A DNA stretch of 64,000 nucleotides. Origin: Nocardia bhagyanarayanae. GTDB taxonomy: Bacteria > Actinomycetota > Actinomycetes > Mycobacteriales > Mycobacteriaceae. Each line of letters begins with the position of its first letter. Within the stretch, counting starts at the first letter, position 1. This document shows, piece by piece, positions 17,533-26,411 of the stretch. Made by a program: the position numbers and the translations under genes. The notes below the pieces were generated by a model. It was not told where the DNA came from, did no database searches, and saw only the letters and a program-made list of their open reading frames with translations. Where the stretch lies: positions 2,976,001 to 3,040,000 of the forward strand of contig NZ_VFPG01000001.1 of the NCBI RefSeq assembly GCF_006716565.1, read 5' to 3'.

Positions 17533-17868
17533 ATGGCATACGACGAGAAGCTGGCAGAGCGGATCCGCGATCTCATCGAACCCGGTCCGCAGGTGGTCGA
17601 GAAGAAGATGTTCGGCGGTCTCGCCTTCCTCGTCGACGGCAACATGGCGGTGTCGGCCATTCGCGACGGTGGCCTGCTCGTCCGCGTCGACCCGGCCGAG
17701 GCGGAGGATCTGATCGACGGCGAATCCGTCTCGACCATGACCATGGGGGGCCGCGAAATGCGCGGCTGGCTGCGCGTCACCCCCACCGCCCTGCACGACG
17801 AATCCGCCCTGCGCGCCTGGATCGCCCGCGGCGTCACCTACGCCCGGTCCCTCCCACCCAAGCGCTGA
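17533..17868 (+). CDS. TfoX N-terminal domain protein
   Basis: 111 residues, essentially one TfoX-N domain: LIEPGPQVVEKKMFGGLAFLVDGNMAVSAIRDGGLLVRVDP and then GREMRGWLRVTP. The hallmark KKMFGGLAF is at residues 23-31. Free-standing TfoX-N proteins of this size are common in actinobacteria and have no established role; competence regulation by analogy with TfoX is not justified here. It begins 53 bases after the chelatase-like gene and could be read through from the nitrite operon. The ATG has no strong Shine-Dalgarno. Confidence 0.85.
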   Translation: MAYDEKLAERIRDLIEPGPQVVEKKMFGGLAFLVDGNMAVSAIRDGGLLVRVDPAEAEDLIDGESVSTMTMGGREMRGWLRVTPTALHDESALRAWIARGVTYARSLPPKR

Positions 17869-17875
17869 GTGCCCG

Positions 17876-17970
17876 CCAGATCGACGGGAGTCGAATGGTG
17901 GCTTACCAAGATCAATTCACCACCATATGACTACCGTCGTATTCATTTCTCTATCGACGGGAGAGAAATG
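17876..17970. repeat. paired direct repeats with stem-loops
   Basis: A 20-base unit starting TCGACGGGAG and ending AATGGTG occurs at 17881-17900 and 17954-17973 (17 of 20 identical). Copy 1 folds as TCGAC-ggga-GTCGA; copy 2 sits inside a 9-bp stem CATTTCTCT (17944-17952) / AGAGAAATG (17962-17970). A further pair ATGGTGG (17895-17901) / CCACCAT (17920-17926) links the two. No U-tract follows, so it is not an obvious terminator. Confidence 0.55.
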
Positions 17971-18092
17971 GTGAAAGGCCCCTGAACAACGCGAGAGACC
18001 AAAAGTCCGCCGGTTGCCGATCGAATCGGACAGTACGGACGGATTCGTCGTCGACCCTTCCCGGCCGTCGCACACAGCGATACGCTGCGCCG

Positions 18093-18539
18093 ATGACGCC
18101 CATTGTGCGCGGAGCGGTCGTTGCGGCGATGGTCGGCGGGTCGCTGGTCGGTGGGGTGCGGGCGGAGGCGACGCCCGGGTCGGAGATCACGGCGGTCACC
18201 CTCGGGCAGGCGCAGATTCCGGCCGGATTGTTGCCGTTCGTCGCAGGAACCGATCTGGTGGTTCGCGAGATCACCATCGGCCCCGGCGGTTCGACCGGCT
18301 GGCACTACCACGACGGCCCGGTCTTCGGCTTCATCCGCTCCGGAACCCTCACCCACCCCGGCCCGGATTGTGTTGCGCCGGTCTACCGCACGGGCGACTT
18401 CATCTACGAACCCGCAGGCGAGTGGAACGTCCACATCGGCCAGAACCTCGGCCCCGACCCCCTTGTCCTCGACGTCGTCTACGCCCCTCCAACAGGCGCC
18501 CCCCTCTTCCAAGACGCCCCCGCCCCACCCTGCGCCTGA
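18093..18539 (+). CDS. secreted cupin-domain protein
   Basis: 148 residues. The first 24 (MTPIVRGAVVAAMVGGSLVGG, cleavage near VRA-EA) look like a Sec signal peptide with a short hydrophobic core. The rest is one cupin barrel: motif 1 GGSTGWHYHDGPVFGFIRSG (metal ligands HxH at about residues 70-72) and motif 2 GDFIYEPAGEWNVHIGQN with a further histidine. Small exported cupins of this type are common in actinobacteria; no substrate is implied. TACGCT ends 6 bases before ATG and there is no Shine-Dalgarno, suggesting a leaderless transcript. It converges on narI, whose stop is 65 bases away. Confidence 0.83.
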   Translation: MTPIVRGAVVAAMVGGSLVGGVRAEATPGSEITAVTLGQAQIPAGLLPFVAGTDLVVREITIGPGGSTGWHYHDGPVFGFIRSGTLTHPGPDCVAPVYRTGDFIYEPAGEWNVHIGQNLGPDPLVLDVVYAPPTGAPLFQDAPAPPCA

Positions 18540-18603
18540 GAGCGGAGGACTCACCGCATCGAACGAACTCGCCCCCACCGAGAGTCGGTGGGGGCGAGGG
18601 GGT

Positions 18604-19362
18604 TCAGCGCCAGCGTTCCGGGGTGACCGGGGCGTCCCAGGCGCGGGCGTAGCGGCGGGAGTCGGTGGCGTTGGGTTGTTTGTGGCGGTAGACGATGTAG
18701 GGGCGGGTGAGGTAGCCGATGGGGGCGCTGAACATGTGGACCAGGCGGGTGTAGGGCCACAGGGCGACCAGGACGAGGACGACCAGCCCGTGCAGCTGGA
18801 ACGGCCACGGGGTGTCGACCATCAGCTCCGGTTGCGGGTTCAGGGTGAACAGGCTGCGGAACCAGGGGGAGACGGTCTCGCGGTAGTTGTAGGTGCCGAA
18901 CAGCAGGTTGGCGCCCCAGGTGTTGGTCAGGCCGGTCACCAGCGCGGCGGTGAGCAGGGCGTACATCAGCTTGTCGTTGGCGGTGGTCGCTTTGCGCACC
19001 GCGGGCACCGTGAACCGGCGGTACAGCAAAATGCCGACACCGGCCAGCACGGAGAGCCCGGCCACCGAACCGGCGCCGACGGCGATCAGGTGATAGGTGT
19101 GATCACTGATGCCGACCGCCGCGGTCCACGATTCCGGAATCAGCACGCCGAGCACATGCCCGAAGAACACCCCGAGCATGCCGAAGTGGAACAGCGGGCT
19201 GCCCAGCCGAAGCAGCCTGCTCTCGTAGATCTGCGAGGAGCGGGTGGTCCAGCCGAACTGATCGTTGCGGTAGCGCCAGATGTGGCCGAGCACGAACGAG
19301 GTGAACGCGACGTACGGCAGGATCAGCCACAACTCGACGGGCAGGTGCGGGACGGCGTTCAT
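18604..19362 (-). CDS. narI: respiratory nitrate reductase gamma (cytochrome b) subunit
   Basis: 252 residues with five membrane helices. Haem-ligand histidines are in GSPLFHFGMLGVFFGHVLG (about residues 55-73) and LHGLVVLVLVALWPYTRLVHMFSAP (about residues 205-229), as in NarI. It takes electrons from menaquinol at the membrane and passes them to NarH. The last gene of narGHJI; its ATG overlaps the narJ stop by 4 bases. The tail after the last helix (about 25 residues, YIVYRHKQPNATD...) is cytoplasmic. Confidence 0.95.
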   Translation of the reverse strand: MNAVPHLPVELWLILPYVAFTSFVLGHIWRYRNDQFGWTTRSSQIYESRLLRLGSPLFHFGMLGVFFGHVLGVLIPESWTAAVGISDHTYHLIAVGAGSVAGLSVLAGVGILLYRRFTVPAVRKATTANDKLMYALLTAALVTGLTNTWGANLLFGTYNYRETVSPWFRSLFTLNPQPELMVDTPWPFQLHGLVVLVLVALWPYTRLVHMFSAPIGYLTRPYIVYRHKQPNATDSRRYARAWDAPVTPERWR

Positions 19363-20039
19363 CGACGGCCTTCCGATTGAGCGAACATCGTGGGGTCCAT
19401 GGCGAAGGGCTCCAGGCCGACCTCTTCCTCCGGCGGACCTTCGGCCGCGAGCTCGGCGATGCGCCGCCGATCGGCCGTGGTGAGCGGCGGCAGCGTGGCC
19501 ACCACCGCGGCCAGCGCACCCGTGTAGGGAGAACCACTGTCGGACAGCGAGAGTCGCAGCAGCTCGATGACCGGCAGGTGCTCGCCGAGCAGTCGCTCGC
19601 CGCCGATCGGGTCCACCGTCGCGGCGAATTCGAGCAGCACGGGCAGATGGTCGGGCAGTTCCTGATCGCCCAGTTCCACCCCGGCGTGCCGGTAGGCGTG
19701 CTTGAAACGCAGCAGCGCCATGCCCCGCTTGCGGGTGTCGCCGTAGGCGTAGAACGTCAGGTGCAGGCTGGCGCGCCGCCGCATGTCGAAGGTCGCGACG
19801 TAGTCCGCGGCCAGATCGATCGGCGGTGTCGTGCGCAGGTGGGTCAGCAGACCGGCCAGCTGCGGGCGCACCTCGTCCGGCAATTGTTCTGCGGCACCGG
19901 ACAATTCGTCCAGCATGGCCAGCAGGTCACGGCCGGGGTAGTCCAGCAGCAGCGCGGCGAGCCGCCACACCAGGCGGCGGTCGCGCTCCGCCATCCGCAC
20001 GGCGGGCTCGGGCCGCCGGCGCAGCTTCAGCAAACTCAT
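19359..20039 (-). CDS. narJ: nitrate reductase molybdenum cofactor assembly chaperone
   Basis: 226 residues of the NarJ/TorD all-helical family: RLVWRLAALLLDYPGRDLLAMLDEL at the start, then DYVATFDMRRRASLHLTFYAYGDTRKRGMALLRFKHAYRHAG (about residues 78-118), a signature of NarJ. It binds the NarG apoprotein and holds it until the molybdenum cofactor is inserted; it is not part of the final enzyme. It overlaps narH and narI by 4 bases each, so stoichiometry is set by coupled translation. The C-terminal 30 residues are acidic and variable. Confidence 0.94.
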   Translation of the reverse strand: MSLLKLRRRPEPAVRMAERDRRLVWRLAALLLDYPGRDLLAMLDELSGAAEQLPDEVRPQLAGLLTHLRTTPPIDLAADYVATFDMRRRASLHLTFYAYGDTRKRGMALLRFKHAYRHAGVELGDQELPDHLPVLLEFAATVDPIGGERLLGEHLPVIELLRLSLSDSGSPYTGALAAVVATLPPLTTADRRRIAELAAEGPPEEEVGLEPFAMDPTMFAQSEGRR

Positions 20040-21844
20040 CTGGCGGCCCCGCTCGATGCCGCGGTCACGTCCCCGGTGGACGAACCGCTCCCGGCAGCGC
20101 CGTTGCTGCCGTTAGCGGCCCCTACCGCGGCAGCGCCGTTGCTGCCGTTCGCCTCTGCGCCATTGGGCTCGGTGCCGTTGGCCGAGCCGTTCTGCGCAGC
20201 TTTCTCGGACCCAGCGCCGTTGGATTCAGCGCCGTTGGTCCCGGCTCCATTGCTGGACGGAATCAAACCCTTGGTGCTCTTCCCGTCCCAATTGAGCAGA
20301 TTGATCCGGTTCGACTTCTCCTCCGGCGCGGCGCCGTTGGTGTCGGTCAGATGGAACTTCTCCACCATCTGATCGAACGCGGTCATACCGGGCCCGCCGT
20401 CGGTGTCCAGACTGCATCCGGTCGCGAGCGAATCCAGTTCGTGCGCCTGCGAAGTCGCGCCCTGCGGGATCACGTAGCGGTGCTCGTACTTCGCGATGGC
20501 GAGCAGCCGGTAGAGCGCCTCGATCTCCTCGGGCTCCAGCCGCACCGACGGCGCGATCGAGGGATCCGGCTCCTCACCGAGGTTCACCGACCGCATGAAA
20601 GACCGCATGGCGGCCAGCCTTTGCAGCGACGCGCGCACCGGACCGAGCTCACCCGCGGTGAACAGCTCCGCCAGGTACTCCACCGGAATGCGCAGCGCGT
20701 CGATGGCGCCGAACAGGTTCGCGTGGTTCTCCCCGTCGTGCCCGGTCTCGGTGAGCACGTCCACCACCGGCGAGAGCGGCGGCACGTACCAGACCATCGG
20801 CATGGTCCGGTATTCCGGGTGCAGCGGCAGCGCGATCTGGTAGTCGACGATCAGCTTGTAGACGGGCGAATCCTGCGCCGCCTGAATCCATTCCGGCGAG
20901 ATGCCGGCGCGCTCGGCCTCCGCGACCACCCGCGGGTCGTGCGGGTTGAGGAAGACGCCGAGCTGCGAGGGGTACAGGTCCTTGGTGTCGGTGACCGACG
21001 CCGCCTCGAGCACCTTGTCCGCGTCGTAGAGCATGACGCCGATGTAGCGCAGCCGCCCCACGCAGGTCTCCGAGCACACCGTCGGCATGCCGACCTCGAC
21101 GCGCGGGTAGCAGAAGGTGCACTTCTCCGCCTTGCCCGTCTTGTGGTTGAAGTAGATCTTCTTGTAGGGGCAGCCGGTGATGCACTGCCGCCAGCCGCGG
21201 CACTTGTCCTGGTCGACCAGCACGATGCCGTCCTCGGCGCGCTTGTAGATCGCGCCGGAGGGGCAGGACGCCGCGCACGACGGGTTCAGGCAGTGCTCGC
21301 AGATGCGCGGCAGGTAGAACATGAAGGTCTCTTCGAACTCCAGTTTCACCTTGTCCGAGAGCTTGTTCAGCAGCGGGTCCTTGCCCACCTGCTCGGGGCC
21401 GGAGCCGAGGTCGTCGTCCCAGTTCGCGCCCCAGGTAACCTTCGTGTCCTCGCCGGTGATCAGCGATTTCGGCCGCGCGACCGGTGTGGTGTCGATGGCG
21501 GGGGAGGACAGCAGGTTGTCGTAGTCGTAGCTCCACGGGTCGTAGTAGTCCGACACGGTGGGCAGGTCCGGGTTGGCGAAGATGTTGAGCAGCCGCTTCA
21601 TTCGCGAACCGGACTTCAGGGTCAGCTTGCCGCGCTTGGTGAGCGTCCAGCCGCCCTTCCACTTCTCCTGGTCCTGGTACTGACGCGGATAACCCTGTCC
21701 GGGACGCGTTTCCACGTTGTTGAACCAGACGTACTCGGTGCCGCCGCGGTTGGTCCACGCCTGCTTGCAGGTGACGCTGCAGGTGTGGCAGCCGATGCAC
21801 TTGTCCAGGTTCATCACCATGGCGAGCTGTGCCATGACACGCAT
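20036..21844 (-). CDS. narH: respiratory nitrate reductase beta subunit with Asn-Gly-Ala tail
   Basis: 602 residues, roughly 70-90 longer than E. coli NarH. Iron-sulfur ligands are all visible: CIGCHTCSVTC near residue 16, CEHCLNPSCAASC near residue 183, CRGWRQCITGC near residue 216 (the Trp marks the 3Fe-4S site) and CTFC ... CSETC near residues 243-262. It relays electrons from NarI to NarG at the inner face of the membrane. The last 72 residues (after GLIPS) are low-complexity, built of NGA, NGS and NGT repeats, and encoded by 20039-20254; I know of no such tail in model NarH proteins. AAGGTGGAG ahead of ATG; one base separates it from the narG stop. Confidence 0.95.
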   Translation of the reverse strand: MRVMAQLAMVMNLDKCIGCHTCSVTCKQAWTNRGGTEYVWFNNVETRPGQGYPRQYQDQEKWKGGWTLTKRGKLTLKSGSRMKRLLNIFANPDLPTVSDYYDPWSYDYDNLLSSPAIDTTPVARPKSLITGEDTKVTWGANWDDDLGSGPEQVGKDPLLNKLSDKVKLEFEETFMFYLPRICEHCLNPSCAASCPSGAIYKRAEDGIVLVDQDKCRGWRQCITGCPYKKIYFNHKTGKAEKCTFCYPRVEVGMPTVCSETCVGRLRYIGVMLYDADKVLEAASVTDTKDLYPSQLGVFLNPHDPRVVAEAERAGISPEWIQAAQDSPVYKLIVDYQIALPLHPEYRTMPMVWYVPPLSPVVDVLTETGHDGENHANLFGAIDALRIPVEYLAELFTAGELGPVRASLQRLAAMRSFMRSVNLGEEPDPSIAPSVRLEPEEIEALYRLLAIAKYEHRYVIPQGATSQAHELDSLATGCSLDTDGGPGMTAFDQMVEKFHLTDTNGAAPEEKSNRINLLNWDGKSTKGLIPSSNGAGTNGAESNGAGSEKAAQNGSANGTEPNGAEANGSNGAAAVGAANGSNGAAGSGSSTGDVTAASSGAAR

Positions 21845-21845
21845 A

Positions 21846-24800
21846 TCAGTACTCCACCTTCTGCGACCGCTTGCGAATAGTCGTCACTTCGTCGCGCTGA
21901 TTTCCGGTGGGGCCGTGGTAGTTCAGCGCGAAGGACTGCTGCGCGTACCCGCCGATAAGATGCGAGGGCTTGATCATGATCCGGGTGAGCGCGTTGTGGA
22001 TGCCGCCGCGCTTGCCGCGCGCGTCGTTCACCTCGGGGGTGCCCTCGATGCGCGGCACATCCACCGCGCGGTCCTGCGCGTGGTACATGAACACGGTGCC
22101 TTCCGGCATGCGGTGCGAGACGATGGCGCGCGCGACGACGATGCCGTTGCGGTTGATCGCCTCGATCCAATCGTTGTCGGCCACACCGATCTTCGCGGCG
22201 TCCTTGTCCGACATCCAGATCGACTGACCGCCGCGCGAGAGCGTCAGCATGTGCAGGTTGTCCTGGTAGGCGGAGTGGATCGACCACTTCGAGTGCGGCG
22301 TCAGATACCGCACGGTCACGCCCTTCTCGGTCACCGAACCCACGCCGGGCTCGCTGAACAGTGCGGTCATGTCCAACGGCGGCCGGAAGATCGGCAGCTG
22401 CTCGCCGAGCTCGATCATCCAGTCGTGGTCGAGGTAGAAGTGCTGGCGTCCGGTGAGGGTGTGCCAGGGCTTGAGCCGTTCGGTGTTGATGGTGAACGGC
22501 GAGTACCTGCGTCCGCCGGTCTCGCTGCCGGACCACTCCGGCGAGGTGATCACCGGCACGGGCCGAGCCTGGGTGTCGGCGAAGGTGATTCGCTTGCCCT
22601 CGTGCTCGGCGGCCAGGTCGGCCAGCTTCGTGCCGGTGCGGCGCTCCAGCTCCTCGAAGCCTTCCACGGCGAGGCGGCCATTGGTGGTACCGGACAGCGC
22701 CAGGATGGCCTCGGCCGCGTGGGTGTCCTTGGCCAGCGACGGACGGCCCTGCGCCACACCGGAAACCACGGTACCGTTCATGCCCGCCAGGTACTCCACC
22801 TCGGCGTTCGGGTGGGTGGTCACGCCCTTGGTTGTGACGCCGAGGGTGTCGACCAGCGGTCCGAGCGCGGCCATCTTCTCGGCCACCTTCGGGTAGTCGC
22901 GCTCGACGACCACCAGCTTCGGCATGGTCTTGCCTGGAATCGGTTCGCAGTCACCGGCTTTCCAGTCCAGCACCCGGCCGCCCGCTTGCGCCATGGCATC
23001 CGCCGAGTCGTGCTGCAACGGCACCGCGACGATGTCCTTGCGCTTGCCGAGGTGCTTCTCGGCCATCCAGGAGAAGCCGCGGGCGATCCGGTGGAACGCC
23101 TCGAAATCGGTCTTGGCCTCCCACGGCGGAGAGATGGCCGGGGAGAACGCGTGCACGAACGGGTGCATGTCGGTGGAGGAGAGATCGTGCTTCTCGTACC
23201 AGGTGGCCGCTGGCAGCACGATGTCGGAGAACAGCGTGGTGCTCGTCATCCGGAAGTCCAGGGAGAGCAGCAGATCCAGCTTTCCGGTCGCCGCCTCGTC
23301 GCGCCAGACCAGCTCCTGCGGTCGCACCCCGGCCGCCTCGCCCGCCTGCAGGTTGGAGTCCGCGCCGAGCAGGTGCTTGTGGAAGTACTCGTTGCCCTTG
23401 CCGGAGGAGCCCAGCAGGTTGGCCCGCCAAACGGTCAGGCAGCGCGGGAAGTTCTCCGGCGCGTCGGGGTCCTCGCAGGCGAAGCGCAGGTCTTCCGACT
23501 TCAGCCCGGCCACCACGTGTTCGGCGGGGGTGGTGCCCGCCGCCTCGGCCTCGTCCACGAGATCGAGCGGGTTGCGGTTGAAGGTCGGGTAGCTCGGCAT
23601 CCAGCCGAGCCTGCTGGCCAGCGCGATGTTGTCGGCCGCCGTGCGGCCCTCGAACGCGCCCTTGCCGAGCGGCGAGGCGAACGACTCGGCGGTGAACGGG
23701 TCGTAGCGCCACTGATCGTTGGTCAGGTACCAGAACACGGTGCCCTGCATCTGGCGCGGCGGACGCTGCCAGTCCAGGCCGAAAGCCAAAGTGGCCCAAC
23801 CGGTCACCGGACGGCACTTCTCCTGGCCGACGTAATGCGCCCAGCCGCCGCCGTTCACGCCCTGGCAGCCGGTGAGCAGCGTCAGGGTGAAGAAGGCGCG
23901 GTAGATCTGGTCGGAGTGGAACCAGTGGTTGGTGCCCGCGCCCATCAGGATCATCGAGCGACCGCCGGAACGGTCGGCGTTGTCGGCGAATTCGCGCGCG
24001 ATGCGCTCGGCCTGCTTGGCCGGGACGCCGGTGATGGTCTCCTGCCAGGCGGGCGTGTAGGGGGTGGAGGCGTCGTCGTAGCCGGTCGGCCATTCACCGG
24101 GCAGTCCGTCGCGCCCGACGCCGTACTGGGCGAGCAGCAGGTCGAACACGGTCGTCACGCGCTTGCCCGCGACGGTCACTGTCGGCACGCCGCGCAGCAG
24201 CACGCCCGCCTTGTCGGTGTCGAAGCGCGGCAGCCGCACCGCGACGGGCTTGTTGTCCCGCGCGCCATACAGACTCAGCAGCGGGTCGACCCCGCCCAGG
24301 TCGAGGTTCCACTTGCCCGCGTCGCCCTCGGTGAAGCGGTGGCCGAGAGAACCGTTGGGCACCACCGGGTTTCCCGCGTCGTCGAGCAGTACGGGCTTGT
24401 GCTCCGCGCCCTCGGCGGTCTCGCCGAGATCGGCGGCGGTGAGGAACTTGCCCGCCAGCGCGCCGTCGTGGTGGTACACGCCCTCGGCGTCCCAGCCCTC
24501 CGGGTCGTCCAGGCAGACCAGGTACGGCAGATCGGTGTAGCGCTTGACGTAGTCGAGGAACCGCGGGGTGTCGCGCTGGAGGAAGAACTCCTTCAGGATC
24601 ACGTGTCCCATCGACATGGCAAGCGCCGCATCGGTTCCCGGCCGCGCGGGCACCCACTCGTCGGCGAACTTGGTGTTGTCGGCGTAGTCGGGGGAGACGA
24701 CGACAACCTTCTGGCCGCGGTAGCGGGCCTCGGTCATGTAGTGCGCGTCCGGGGTCCTGGTGACGGGCACGTTGGAGCCCCACATGATCAGGTAGCCCGC

Positions 24801-25601
24801 GTCGAACCAGTCGGCCGATTCCGGCACGTCGGTCTGGTCGCCGAACACCTGCGGCGAGGCGACGGGCAGGTCGGCGTACCAGTCGTAGAACGACAGCATC
24901 GACCCGCCGAGCAGCGAGATGAACCGGGCCCCGACGGCGTGGCTGACCATCGACATGGCCGGAATGGGCGAGAAGCCCGCGACCCGGTCGGGCCCGTAGC
25001 GCTTGATGGTGTGCACGTGCGCGGCGGCGGCGATCTCGGCGGCCTCCCACCACTCGGCGCGCACGAAACCGCCCTTGCCGCGGGCGGATTTGTACTGCTT
25101 GGCCTTCGCCGGGTCCTCCACGATGGATTCCCAGGCCAGCACGGGATCCTTGAGCCGGGTCTTGGCCTCGCGGTAGAGCTCCAGCAGCGCGCCGCGCACG
25201 TACGGGTAGCGCACCCGTGCGGGCGAGTAGGTGTACCAGGAGAACGACGCGCCGCGCGGGCAGCCGCGCGGTTCGTACTCGGGCTTGTCCGAGCCGACCG
25301 AGGGGTAGTCGGTCTGCTGCGACTCCCAGGTGATCACGCCGTCCTTGACGTAGATCTTCCATGAGCACGAGCCAGTGCAGTTCACGCCGTGCGTGGAGCG
25401 CACCACTTTGTCGTGCGCCCAGCGGTCGCGATAGAAATCGTCGGCGCCGCGGCCGCCTACTTTGTGCAGGCTGCGCTGGTCCGAGGAGACCTCGCCGCGC
25501 TGAAAGTATTTGCCCAGCCGGAGTAATGCGTCACCGGCGTCGGAGGAAAGCGGGCCCGCCTGATCGGAGGGTGCCGAAACATGAGTGCGTGAGTTAACCA
25601 C
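21846..25601 (-). CDS. narG: respiratory nitrate reductase alpha (molybdopterin) subunit
   Basis: 1251 residues, typical length. The FS0 cluster motif is near residue 70-110: HGVNCTGSCSWKIYV then, after about 34 residues, CPRG, with histidine as the first ligand as expected for NarG. Mo-bisMGD binding blocks such as YLIMWGSNVPVTRTPDAHY and GAGTNHWFHSDQ follow. It reduces nitrate to nitrite in the cytoplasm. No twin-arginine signal is present. GTG 25601 is chosen because AAGGGGG lies 4-5 bases before it. First gene of narGHJI; expression probably starts at 25641-25670. Cofactor guanylylation and Mo insertion could come from the MobA-MoeA fusion at 35278-37017. Confidence 0.97.
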   Translation of the reverse strand: MVNSRTHVSAPSDQAGPLSSDAGDALLRLGKYFQRGEVSSDQRSLHKVGGRGADDFYRDRWAHDKVVRSTHGVNCTGSCSWKIYVKDGVITWESQQTDYPSVGSDKPEYEPRGCPRGASFSWYTYSPARVRYPYVRGALLELYREAKTRLKDPVLAWESIVEDPAKAKQYKSARGKGGFVRAEWWEAAEIAAAAHVHTIKRYGPDRVAGFSPIPAMSMVSHAVGARFISLLGGSMLSFYDWYADLPVASPQVFGDQTDVPESADWFDAGYLIMWGSNVPVTRTPDAHYMTEARYRGQKVVVVSPDYADNTKFADEWVPARPGTDAALAMSMGHVILKEFFLQRDTPRFLDYVKRYTDLPYLVCLDDPEGWDAEGVYHHDGALAGKFLTAADLGETAEGAEHKPVLLDDAGNPVVPNGSLGHRFTEGDAGKWNLDLGGVDPLLSLYGARDNKPVAVRLPRFDTDKAGVLLRGVPTVTVAGKRVTTVFDLLLAQYGVGRDGLPGEWPTGYDDASTPYTPAWQETITGVPAKQAERIAREFADNADRSGGRSMILMGAGTNHWFHSDQIYRAFFTLTLLTGCQGVNGGGWAHYVGQEKCRPVTGWATLAFGLDWQRPPRQMQGTVFWYLTNDQWRYDPFTAESFASPLGKGAFEGRTAADNIALASRLGWMPSYPTFNRNPLDLVDEAEAAGTTPAEHVVAGLKSEDLRFACEDPDAPENFPRCLTVWRANLLGSSGKGNEYFHKHLLGADSNLQAGEAAGVRPQELVWRDEAATGKLDLLLSLDFRMTSTTLFSDIVLPAATWYEKHDLSSTDMHPFVHAFSPAISPPWEAKTDFEAFHRIARGFSWMAEKHLGKRKDIVAVPLQHDSADAMAQAGGRVLDWKAGDCEPIPGKTMPKLVVVERDYPKVAEKMAALGPLVDTLGVTTKGVTTHPNAEVEYLAGMNGTVVSGVAQGRPSLAKDTHAAEAILALSGTTNGRLAVEGFEELERRTGTKLADLAAEHEGKRITFADTQARPVPVITSPEWSGSETGGRRYSPFTINTERLKPWHTLTGRQHFYLDHDWMIELGEQLPIFRPPLDMTALFSEPGVGSVTEKGVTVRYLTPHSKWSIHSAYQDNLHMLTLSRGGQSIWMSDKDAAKIGVADNDWIEAINRNGIVVARAIVSHRMPEGTVFMYHAQDRAVDVPRIEGTPEVNDARGKRGGIHNALTRIMIKPSHLIGGYAQQSFALNYHGPTGNQRDEVTTIRKRSQKVEY

Positions 25602-25640
25602 GACGCCCCCTTCGAGCTGTGAAATCGGGCTGTTGCACCG

Positions 25641-25670
25641 ACTGTAAGGAGGTGGAGACGCGCGGCCAAA
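25641..25670 (-). promoter_or_regulatory. candidate narGHJI promoter
   Basis: On the minus strand, TTTGGC (25670-25665), 18-base spacer, TACAGT (25646-25641). Transcription would begin near 25634, giving a leader of about 33 bases to GTG 25601 that includes the AAGGGGG site. Assigned on hexamers and spacing only. Confidence 0.45.
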
Positions 25671-25757
25671 CGATTCTCTCACAGCGCGCGGAGGCCATCG
25701 GTGAGTTGTGAGGTCGCGGCAACGTGCCGGTCACTGGACGGTTGCGATCGACCTTCG

Positions 25758-25773
25758 GTGACATTCACGTGAC
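25758..25773. promoter_or_regulatory. GTGAC-n6-GTGAC repeat upstream of narG
   Basis: Two identical GTGAC half-sites, one helical turn apart (11 bp). The spacing and GTnAC core match GlnR/OmpR-type half-sites, but the GaAAC half typical of GlnR is missing. It lies about 125 bases upstream of the candidate narG start. It may instead serve a different response regulator. Confidence 0.35.
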
Positions 25774-26040
25774 CTGGGCCGATGCGGGCTGACCGGCCGA
25801 AATGCGGCAGCGGGCAGGCGTTTCGGGGCCTTGCCGGTGAAGCTTTCGAAACCGGGGGTTCTCGGGCGGTTTACAATCGTTAACACAACTCGGCGGGGTT
25901 GCCGGGCCCGAATTGTGGCGCCGCCCACTGCCCACGTGGCTACCATGTCGAACCCCGATTCGTCCAGACCCGTCTGATTCGCCATTTGTTTGCCGCAAGT
26001 CGGCGGCCGTCCGGTGTGGCGCGTTCAGGCTGCGCGTACG

Positions 26041-26331
26041 CAGCGATTCGAGGCCGAGACCGTGCCTGGCGGCGGCGCGTGAATCACCCACACCGGCTCC
26101 ATCGTCTCGATGGGCGGGCCGCCCGTGCCTCGAGATGTCGAAGGCGATCCGCGAGCAGCTCGGCAGAACCCCCGGCGACACCGTCGCGGTCACCGTGCGC
26201 CGCGGCACCGGAGACGGTCGCGGTGTCCGAGGACTTCGCGACGCCGTCAGCTCGTCGGCGCGATCGAGTCGGCCGAACGTCCGGAGACACGCGCGAAGCG
26301 AATCGGTGCGGTGGTCGCCGCGGCGGGGTGA
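26041..26331 (+). pseudogene. degraded DUF1905/YdeI-like gene
   Basis: Fragments of one family are spread over all three forward frames. Frame 1 from 26041 gives QRFEAETVPGGGA, a TGA stop at 26080-26082, then ITHTGSIVSMGG. The next frame gives MSKAIREQLGRTPGDTVAVTVRR (from about 26134). A third gives ETVAVSEDFATP (about 26205). Frame 1 returns with QLVGAIESAERPETRAKRI up to TGA 26329-26331. These are the successive motifs of small DUF1905/YdeI (bacteriocin-protection-like) proteins, in the right order but with frameshifts, an in-frame stop and missing stretches. The intact family is 140-150 residues; this remnant spans about 97 codons. No single open frame covers it. Confidence 0.7.
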
Positions 26332-26411
26332 GGCGCGTCGTCGAGCCGGCGGGCATTCTCGAATCGATTCGCCCAATTCTTTTGGGCGGCATCAGGCGCG
26401 ACAAATGGGTA

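Noticed and set aside
21717..25364. 1215-codon plus-strand open frame opposite narG and narH
   Set aside because: Antisense shadow of high-GC coding sequence: Arg/Gly/Val/His-rich with no family motif. narG on the other strand has all its cofactor motifs.
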